NCBI GenBank assembly: GCA_910579125.1
Contig: CAJTTH010000001.1
Span: 19,132-83,131, forward strand
Source of the DNA: an uncultured Oscillospiraceae bacterium
GTDB taxonomy: Bacteria > Bacillota > Clostridia > Oscillospirales > Ruminococcaceae
DNA: 64,000 bases
Direction: 5' to 3'
Below are positions 58,555 to 64,000 of this stretch, one piece after another; the first letter of the stretch is position 1, and each line of letters opens with the position of its first letter. The position numbers were made by a program, and so were the translations under genes. Below the pieces are notes generated by a model. The model was not told the origin of the DNA and did not search any database. It saw only the letters and a list, made by a program, of their open reading frames with translations.

Positions 58555-59607
58555 ATGACGTTTGAAGAATTTATTATGCAGGCGCGCACGCTTGGCGCTT
58601 CCGATATCCACCTTACCGTCGGTTCTCCTACGGTCATCCGCGTAAACGGCGAGCTTTGCAAGTTCACGGAGCTTTCCGACCAGGTTGTTCACCGCACGAT
58701 CGTTTCCATTCTTTCAGCCGAACAGGAAAAGCTGCTAAGCGAGGGGAACGACATCGACTTCTCGTTCGAGCTGAAAAACGGCGCGAGACAGCGTGTCAAC
58801 GTATTCCACCAGAGCGGCAGACTTGCGTGTTCCATTCGTCTGCTGTACTCCGAAATACCCACGCTTGATCAGCTCGGAATGCCGCCCGTCCTGCTCGATC
58901 TGGCGAAAAAGCGCAGAGGTCTGGTGCTGGTAACGGGTCCTACGGGCGCGGGTAAATCCACCACCCTTGCGGCAATGATACAGCATATCAACGAAACACG
59001 CGCTTGTCACATTATTACTATCGAGGATCCTATCGAGTACCGTTACTCACAAATAAAGGCTACCGTTCATCAGCGCGAGATCGGGCGCGATGTTCCGACG
59101 TTTAACTACGCGCTGAGAAGCGCTCTGCGTGAGGACCCCGACGTTATCCTCATCGGTGAGATGAGAGACTATGAGACGATCTCGCTCGCGATGACCGCCG
59201 CAGAAACGGGACATCTGGTATTCGGCACGCTGCATACCAGTTCTGCGGCGCAGACTATCGACCGTATTATTGACGTCTGCCCGTCGCACGCACAGGAACA
59301 GGTGCGCACTCAGCTCGCGAATATGATACAGGGCATAATCGCCCAGACACTCGTTCCATCCGTAGACGGAAAGACGAGATGCGCGGCAGTCGAGATAATG
59401 CTCGGCACGGACGCTATCAAGAACCTTATCCGCTCCAATAAGATTGCCCAGATGGAAACCACCATGCAAGGCGGCACTATGCAGGGAATGCAGACACTCA
59501 TTGAAAGCCTTTGCAGACTGTACAAGGACGGCAAAATTACATATCAGACCGCGATAGAGTACTCCGGAAATCCCATGGAAATGGAGAAAAAGATGCTCAG
59601 CAGATAA
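58555..59607 (+). CDS. pilT: PilT-type twitching-motility ATPase
   Basis: 350 residues: a PAS-like N-terminal domain (ASDIHLTVGSPTVIRVNGEL) and a RecA-like ATPase with Walker A GPTGAGKSTT, the Asp box IITIEDPIEY, the LREDPDVILIGEMRD Walker B region and the His box LVFGTLHTSSA. The late AIKNLIRSNK matches the AIRNLIRE retraction motif of PilT. PilT depolymerises type IV pili. It lies 20 bases after the CobU-like gene, in the same unit, with AAGGAG upstream. No pilin or assembly genes are in the window; they must be elsewhere, or the protein acts alone. Confidence 0.92.
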   Translation: MTFEEFIMQARTLGASDIHLTVGSPTVIRVNGELCKFTELSDQVVHRTIVSILSAEQEKLLSEGNDIDFSFELKNGARQRVNVFHQSGRLACSIRLLYSEIPTLDQLGMPPVLLDLAKKRRGLVLVTGPTGAGKSTTLAAMIQHINETRACHIITIEDPIEYRYSQIKATVHQREIGRDVPTFNYALRSALREDPDVILIGEMRDYETISLAMTAAETGHLVFGTLHTSSAAQTIDRIIDVCPSHAQEQVRTQLANMIQGIIAQTLVPSVDGKTRCAAVEIMLGTDAIKNLIRSNKIAQMETTMQGGTMQGMQTLIESLCRLYKDGKITYQTAIEYSGNPMEMEKKMLSR

Positions 59608-59665
59608 CGCGTCATTCGCAAAATAAAAAAGCGGTATCGGCAATAATGTCCGCGAATATTCGACA

Positions 59666-59754
59666 AGAAACACGCTCCTTGCTCAATGCGGAGAGCGTGT
59701 TTCTGTATCAAGGCGTGGGTGATATACGCAGCCCTTTTTGATGATAAAAAAGGG
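59666..59754 (+). terminator. Two hairpins ending the cobU-pilT unit
   Basis: AGAAACACGCTC (59666-59677) pairs with GAGCGTGTTTCT (59693-59704), and CCCTTTTT (59732-59739) pairs with AAAAAGGG (59746-59753). The first is strong but lacks a long T-run. Confidence 0.6.
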
Positions 59755-59755
59755 G

Positions 59756-59784
59756 TTGACAAATCTGATTGAATATGCTATAAT
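59756..59784 (+). promoter_or_regulatory. Promoter of the ABC-F gene
   Basis: TTGACA (59756-59761), 17 bases, TATAAT (59779-59784) with TGC before the -10: full consensus plus extended element. The leader to the start codon is about 165 bases. Confidence 0.92.
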
Positions 59785-59815
59785 ATCAATATCATAAATG
59801 ATTTGAGGTGAAAAG

Positions 59816-59827
59816 ATGCGTAAGTGA
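59816..59827 (+). CDS. Three-codon leader ORF (MRK) upstream of ABC-F
   Basis: GAGGTG (59805-59810), 5 bases, then ATG CGT AAG TGA. The spacing is ideal. Tiny translated ORFs of this kind precede many ABC-F and Erm resistance genes, where antibiotic-stalled ribosomes change the leader fold. The rest of the leader, to 59957, holds short hairpins such as AGAG...CTCT near 59888-59910 and no other gene. Confidence 0.65.
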   Translation: MRK

Positions 59828-59957
59828 TCCTGTTATGATTGATTTTAAACTATCATTCTGCGGGATTTTTGCGCTCTTTTTGCTGTGTTAGAGGGATTTT
59901 CGGCTCTCTTATAATACGGCGCATTTTTCCTGCGGGTATTATTGGGAGGCGATTTTT

Positions 59958-61457
59958 TTGTCTTTAATCAAAATTTCGAACCTTTCGTTTTCCTATGACG
60001 GAAGCTGTGAAAATGTTTTTGAGAATGTTTCCATTCAACTTGATACCTCTTGGCGGCTTGGTTTTGTCGGAAGAAACGGCCGCGGGAAAACAACGCTTTT
60101 AAAGCTGCTGACGGGCGAACTTCACGGCAGCGGGAACATCTCGGCAAGCGTGGATTTTGAATATTTTCCCTATGCTGTTCGGAATGAGAACAATTTCACT
60201 ATTGATATTATCCGCGAGATAGCTCCCGATATAGAGGATTGGGAAATATACCGCGAAATGTCGCTGCTGAATATCAGCGAGGGAGCGGACTATCAGCCGT
60301 TTTCCACGCTTTCAAGCGGAGAACAGACTAAAGCGTTGCTTGTGGGATTGTTCCTGCGCCAAAATGCCTTTTTGCTGATTGACGAGCCTACAAATCATCT
60401 TGACAGCGACGGCAGAGAACTTTTAGGCAAGTATCTGAGCCGCAAAAGCGGATTTATTCTTGTATCTCACGACAGAAATTTCATTGATGCTTGTACTGAC
60501 CATATTCTTTCGATAAACAGGCGCAATATCGAAATAACGCGTGGGAATTATTCAGAGTGGCAGCGTAATAAGGATATGCGAGACAGCTTTGAAATATCGC
60601 AGAACGAGCGCCTGAAAAAGGATATAAAGCGTCTTGAAACTGCTGCTCGGCGCACCGCCGAATGGTCTGACAAAGCAGAAAGGGCTAAGATAGGCTTTGA
60701 CCCCGCGAAGGTCGAAAAGAGTATAAACAGACGTCCTATGCAGGCGGCTAAAGCTAAGAAGATGATGTCGCGTTCGGCAGCTATCGCCGAACGGCGCGAG
60801 AGAGCAATAGACGAAAAAAGTAAGCTGCTGCACAACATTGAAAGCACCGCAGAACTTAAAATGCGCCCGCTTGATTTTCACACAAAACAGCTGATATGTC
60901 TTGAAAATATTGCAATAAGATACGGCAATAAAACAGCTTGCGAGAGCGTAACGTTTAATGTTACGCAAGGTAGCAGAACGGCGCTTGTGGGTGCAAACGG
61001 ATGTGGAAAATCAAGCGTTCTCAAACTTATCTGCGGAGATTTCCACGGTGAATACAGCGGAAATCTGATTAAAAACAACGGGCTTAAAATATCCTATGTT
61101 CCGCAGAATACAGACCATTTACGTGGGTCGCTTAAAGAATACGCGGACAGCCTCAGCATTGATTTCAGCCTGTTCTTAGCGATATTGCGAAAGCTGGATT
61201 TTTCGCGTGAGCATTTCGAGCAGAACATCGAGAATTTCAGCGCCGGACAGAAGAAAAAAGTTCTGATAGCGGGAAGTTTGTGCGAACAAGCGCACCTTTA
61301 TATCTGGGACGAGCCGCTGAATTACATTGATATAATCTCTCGCGTTCAGATTGAGGAACTCATCTTGAAAAGCTGTGCAACAATTATTTTTGTGGAACAC
61401 GACAGTGCCTTTCGTGAGAAAATAGCAGATAATATTGTGGTTATCGGCGAGAAATAA
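59958..61457 (+). CDS. Lsa-type ABC-F ribosome-protection protein
   Basis: 499 residues with two ABC domains: Walker A GRNGRGKTTL near residue 38 and GANGCGKSSVL near 344; signatures LSSGEQTKA and FSAGQKKKV. There is no membrane part, and a basic linker of about 80 residues (about 190-290) joins the halves, as in ABC-F proteins that enter the ribosomal E site. Length and N-terminus resemble Lsa(A), which protects against lincosamides, streptogramins A and pleuromutilins. The start is TTG 59958, 8 bases after GGGAGG. A leader ORF suggests drug-induced attenuation. Confidence 0.9.
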   Translation: MSLIKISNLSFSYDGSCENVFENVSIQLDTSWRLGFVGRNGRGKTTLLKLLTGELHGSGNISASVDFEYFPYAVRNENNFTIDIIREIAPDIEDWEIYREMSLLNISEGADYQPFSTLSSGEQTKALLVGLFLRQNAFLLIDEPTNHLDSDGRELLGKYLSRKSGFILVSHDRNFIDACTDHILSINRRNIEITRGNYSEWQRNKDMRDSFEISQNERLKKDIKRLETAARRTAEWSDKAERAKIGFDPAKVEKSINRRPMQAAKAKKMMSRSAAIAERRERAIDEKSKLLHNIESTAELKMRPLDFHTKQLICLENIAIRYGNKTACESVTFNVTQGSRTALVGANGCGKSSVLKLICGDFHGEYSGNLIKNNGLKISYVPQNTDHLRGSLKEYADSLSIDFSLFLAILRKLDFSREHFEQNIENFSAGQKKKVLIAGSLCEQAHLYIWDEPLNYIDIISRVQIEELILKSCATIIFVEHDSAFREKIADNIVVIGEK

Positions 61458-61473
61458 AAAGGGATAATAACAG

Positions 61474-61502
61474 CCGCCGATTGTTAAATCTTGGCGGTTT
61501 TT
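61474..61502 (+). terminator. Terminator after the ABC-F gene
   Basis: CCGCC (61474-61478) pairs with GGCGG (61493-61497), with an inner GATT/AATC extension, then TTTTT. Confidence 0.8.
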
Positions 61503-61673
61503 GCTATCCTTGTGGTATCCTCGAACAGAATGTAACAGTTCTTCTTCGCCGTTCTTCAATGCGGTAACAGCTTGATTGAGGATAAGCCGCGCTTAAAGTG
61601 CCCTTGTCAGGGCTCACAATCATCACAATTTCGGGATATTTGCAGCACTTTTTAATGATGATTGAAAATGGGG

Positions 61674-61703
61674 TTTACAAATTGTAGTTAAATATTGTAT
61701 AAT
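61674..61703 (+). promoter_or_regulatory. Distal promoter before the small protein at 61926
   Basis: TTTACA (61674-61679), 18 bases, TATAAT (61698-61703). The stretch 61503-61910 has no gene I can support, only this promoter and the one at 61827. Confidence 0.55.
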
Positions 61704-61826
61704 ATACAGAGAAAACCAAATATTACGATGAGTGTGCATAGCGCGGGTTTTGCAAAACTATTCGGTTTTTCGTGATTGCTCCTTTAAGGACATCACCAAT
61801 TGAAGACATGTTTTTTATAAAACCTC

Positions 61827-61855
61827 TTGCTTTTTGCAGGAAAATAGTGTAAAAT
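61827..61855 (+). promoter_or_regulatory. Proximal promoter before the small protein at 61926
   Basis: TTGCTT (61827-61832), 17 bases, TAAAAT (61850-61855). Confidence 0.55.
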
Positions 61856-61925
61856 GATGAGAGCTAACCGTTTGAGGCATTACTGTTATCAATGTGTATA
61901 AAAACATAATGTGTGGAGGTTTATT

Positions 61926-62255
61926 ATGAATGCTCTTGAGAAAATCAGTCATGAAACTATGGTGTTTATGAGAGGGAAATATTGTCTTGATGAGATTGGT
62001 GACGGAAAGGATGAATTGAAGTTTAAGCAAGGTAAGAAAACCGTTCTCACCGTATATACGCATGAGAATTGCTTTACTTTTTTAATTATTTTCGGACCAA
62101 AAGGTATTTCAGAATGCAAAGAGTGCGGTGAGTTTCCGTGTATAAAAGCTACATCGGCGGACTATCGTTCAATGATACATAACGAAGTTCATTATGCAGA
62201 CGAGATTACATGGGGAATACTTCCCTATGTTCCATGGCAGTATGAAAAAAGATAA
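61926..62255 (+). CDS. Small protein of unknown function (DUF3788-like pattern)
   Basis: 109 residues from ATG 61926, behind GTGGAGG. The order of strands and helices (DELKFKQGKKTVLTVYTHENCFTF in the middle, ending in VPWQYEKR) vaguely resembles DUF3788 proteins, small soluble proteins of no known function. Three cysteines (in ECKECGEFPC) sit close together and might bind metal. It lies alone, with two possible promoters upstream and a terminator downstream. Base composition is AT-rich. I cannot assign a role. Confidence 0.6.
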   Translation: MNALEKISHETMVFMRGKYCLDEIGDGKDELKFKQGKKTVLTVYTHENCFTFLIIFGPKGISECKECGEFPCIKATSADYRSMIHNEVHYADEITWGILPYVPWQYEKR

Positions 62256-62297
62256 AAAGTTCCGGTAGTTCTTGCGATGTTTTTTCCATAATAAAAA

Positions 62298-62360
62298 CAC
62301 TTCCTTTCAGATTTTCTTTGCCTTAGGTCTTGTCTGATCGGAAGTGCTTTATTCTTTTTT
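62298..62360. terminator. Terminator between the convergent small-protein and SCP2 genes
   Basis: CACTTCC (62298-62304) pairs with GGAAGTG (62340-62346) and TCAGA with TCTGA inside; T-rich tail on the plus strand. Confidence 0.65.
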
Positions 62361-62406
62361 ACACAGAATTTGGTGGGGTCTCGCCGGTACCGAAGTTTTT
62401 ACGTGT

Positions 62407-62730
62407 TTATTTCTTCTTGATGAGCTTTGAAAATTCCAAAGCCTTGCCAAGATCGCCTTCTACCTTGAGTTTGCCCGTGGTGTAAGCGGCAACGGGGTCG
62501 AGCTTGCCGTTCATGAGCTTTACGAAATTAGCGGGCTCGATTGTCACCGCGCAGGAACGGTCGTGGTAATCGTAAGGCTCGGCGGATACCTTGCCGTCCT
62601 TTACTTCAACATAAAATACGCCGCCGTCCTTTCCCGTAAGGTTTACCTGAACCGCCAGAAAATCTATGCCCTCCGGATTTGCCTTAGACGCCATTTCCTT
62701 TACCTTTGTCATGATCTCATCAAATGTCAT
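62407..62730 (-). CDS. SCP2 sterol-carrier-like domain protein
   Basis: 107 residues, a single SCP2 domain: alternating beta-strands (DGGVFYVEVKDGKVSAEPYD), the DRSCAVTIEPANFVKLMNGK segment and the terminal helix (YTTGKLKVEGDLGKALEFSK). Stand-alone SCP2 proteins bind lipids or other hydrophobic molecules in a tunnel. GAAAGGAG precedes ATG 62730. It is cytosolic, with no signal peptide, and monocistronic as far as can be seen. Its ligand in this organism is unknown. Confidence 0.88.
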   Translation of the reverse strand: MTFDEIMTKVKEMASKANPEGIDFLAVQVNLTGKDGGVFYVEVKDGKVSAEPYDYHDRSCAVTIEPANFVKLMNGKLDPVAAYTTGKLKVEGDLGKALEFSKLIKKK

Positions 62731-62804
62731 AAATAAACTCCTTTCGCTTTTTATATATTATACCACACTTTCGGGAAAATGTCAAGAAAGCATGCGCATA
62801 TAAA

Positions 62805-63560
62805 TTACTGATAGTCGGCTATGTCTATCCATGTAAGCAGCAGCTCGCGTTCCTCGGGGCGGCGGAATTTAAGCTGCGCTGCCGCGATAACGGGCAGCCA
62901 GTCGTGCACGTACTTCACAGATGTGCCTGTTTTATTACAGTATATCTTCAGATATTTTTCCGCCCATTCGGTGCGGTGCTTCAGGCAGAAATTAAGGTAG
63001 GTCTTGGCGACGTCGGCGGACGCGTTGCCCTGTTTGGCTTTAAGCCAGTCAACAATGAAAACACCGTCGCTGTTGACGATGATATTGTCGGGCGAGAAAT
63101 CGCCGTGGCAGAGCTTGATGTGCTTCGGCATGGAGTTCAGGCGCGTAAGCAGATCGTACTTCTTTACGTCGTCGATCATATCCAGACCGTCGATCGAGCG
63201 TTTTAAATAGTCAGTCAGGCGGCTTATCTTCGCCGAATGCAGCGAGTTTATCTCGATCTGGAGATCCGCCATTTTGTCAAGGTACTCGTCGAGCTTCGCG
63301 GGATTTTCTTTCATAAGCTGTTCAAGCGTCTTTCCCGAGATATGCTCGTAGATTATCGCCCATTTGCCGTCGATCTTAACAATCTCCTCGAACTGCGGAA
63401 TACGCGCGAAACCCGTTTCCTCAACGCGGGTGTGCGTCAGCGCTTCGTAAAGCACGACGCTTTTCGGCTCGTTCGGGTCTTTGAACACCTTGACGCACTT
63501 GCCGTCCGATTCGTACACCTGCACCTTTTCACCGTCCGAGATCATCTTTTTTAATTCCAT
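62805..63560 (-). CDS. APH/choline-kinase-like phosphotransferase
   Basis: 251 residues. The kinase-like fold is supported by the catalytic Brenner motif CHGDFSPDNI (about 158-167) and the following IVDWLKAKQGN, where Asp binds the second metal; an N-terminal lobe with VYEHISGKTLEQLM carries the hinge. Family members phosphorylate aminoglycosides, choline, homoserine or sugars. I chose ATG 63560, preceded by GAAAGGA, rather than ATG 63578. It is unrelated in detail to the APH half of the AraC fusion at 22957. Substrate unknown. Confidence 0.82.
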   Translation of the reverse strand: MELKKMISDGEKVQVYESDGKCVKVFKDPNEPKSVVLYEALTHTRVEETGFARIPQFEEIVKIDGKWAIIYEHISGKTLEQLMKENPAKLDEYLDKMADLQIEINSLHSAKISRLTDYLKRSIDGLDMIDDVKKYDLLTRLNSMPKHIKLCHGDFSPDNIIVNSDGVFIVDWLKAKQGNASADVAKTYLNFCLKHRTEWAEKYLKIYCNKTGTSVKYVHDWLPVIAAAQLKFRRPEERELLLTWIDIADYQ

Positions 63561-63608
63561 TTTTGTCATTCCTTTCATTTAAATTTGAATTTATACTGCT
63601 CAATGTAG

Positions 63609-64000
63609 TCACAGTTTTTCTACAAAGTGATTACTATACATATCCCAATATTTTTTGTATACAAATGAATTATCTTCACCAAGATTAAGTTGATACAATC
63701 TGAATATTACAGGAAAATTTTTCGGCTGCCATTGTTCTTCATATGAATAACAGTATTTCATGCCGATTTTCTGCATAACTTTTCCGCTTCTTGGGTTATT
63801 TCTATCATGTGTTGCCGTGATGTAGGGAAGTCCATCTTTTTTTACCTGCTCGACAACGGCTTTACTTGCCTCTGTAACAATCCCCTGATTCCAAAACTCC
63901 TTACGAAGTCCATAACCAAAATCATGGTGTTCCTCCATATCCACGTGAATATAGCCAATAGGAAAATTGTCACTTTTTAAGCAAATGGAATAAGCGTATG
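63609..64000 (-). CDS. GNAT family acetyltransferase (5' end outside the window)
   Basis: The frame is open through the window edge; about 130 C-terminal residues are present. GYGLRKEFWNQGIVTEASKA and THDRNNPRSGKVMQKIGMKY are typical of the RimJ/RimL-like GNAT group that acetylates N-termini or small amines. The apparent start at 63944 is internal: the residues before it (CLKSDNFPIGYIHVD) continue the family pattern. AT-rich compared with its neighbours. Stop TAA/TAG-type codon at 63609-63611. Confidence 0.8.
   Translation of the reverse strand, partial: YAYSICLKSDNFPIGYIHVDMEEHHDFGYGLRKEFWNQGIVTEASKAVVEQVKKDGLPYITATHDRNNPRSGKVMQKIGMKYCYSYEEQWQPKNFPVIFRLYQLNLGEDNSFVYKKYWDMYSNHFVEKL

Noticed and set aside
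1..64000. tRNA, rRNA and CRISPR arrays
   Set aside because: I looked for T-loop motifs, rRNA-like conserved blocks and regularly spaced repeats by eye and found none; a covariance-model scan would be needed to exclude tRNAs fully.

Overview
The window looks like a chromosomal segment of a low-to-mid-GC Gram-positive Clostridia member, probably Oscillospiraceae/Ruminococcus-like. This is inferred from gene content and signal style: strong GGAGG ribosome binding sites, many sigma-A promoters of the form TTGACA-N17-TATAAT (often with an extended TGn -10), several TTG and GTG starts, lipobox lipoproteins, LytTR regulation and a der-plsY-gpsA block. No database search was possible, so the species is not fixed. 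No tRNA, rRNA or CRISPR array was seen.

Layout. 1-1.3 kb: the end of an unknown gene and a TSUP permease. 1.3-9.2 kb: a surface-modification operon made of an MBOAT acyltransferase, three DHHW/AlgX-like extracytoplasmic proteins, a large FkbH-type HAD enzyme and an acyl carrier protein. Its logic resembles the Dlt system, but the predicted activated group is glyceryl or another acyl group. 9.2-13.8 kb (minus strand): a phosphorelay of HD-GYP response regulator, HPt protein and hybrid histidine kinase. 13.9-16.1 kb: a GH26 glycosidase divergent from a WYL regulator, with a palindromic operator between them. 16.1-20.2 kb: scarred mobile DNA, namely a frameshifted cytosine methyltransferase tail, repeats and a serine recombinase abutting a feoB that has lost its 3' half, followed by feoA. 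20.4-25.6 kb: a MATE exporter, a small helical protein, a DEDDh nuclease, an AraC-APH fusion and an SDR enzyme.

25.6-29.5 kb is AT-rich and decayed: a truncated OmpR-type regulator, an ECF sigma/anti-sigma pair, a secreted protein and two broken genes. 29.5-35.2 kb is a chemotaxis block with two methyl-accepting proteins, CheC and a LytTR regulator. The two minus-strand promoters carry the same tandem repeat at the same distance from -35, so the neighbouring LytTR protein is a good candidate for their regulator. 35.3-43.5 kb is one long plus-strand run: der, a membrane protein, plsY, a GNAT enzyme, gpsA, an ANT(6)-like nucleotidyltransferase, a HEPN-type Abi protein and a TerB-domain protein. 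The last three may form a stress or phage-defence unit. 43.7-47.2 kb: clpB and a ribbon-helix-helix regulator with three tandem operator-like repeats.

47.2-57.7 kb (minus strand) is the most striking region. A tightly overlapped operon holds four intact cobalamin-binding radical SAM enzymes, one truncated relative, a GH3-family acyl-adenylating enzyme and two acetyltransferase-like proteins, with a MATE exporter upstream. It looks like an undescribed biosynthetic cluster. 57.9-64 kb: a CobU-like protein lacking the usual guanylylated histidine, a PilT ATPase, an Lsa-type ABC-F ribosome-protection protein behind a three-codon leader ORF, a small unknown protein, an SCP2 protein, an APH-like kinase and a partial GNAT gene.
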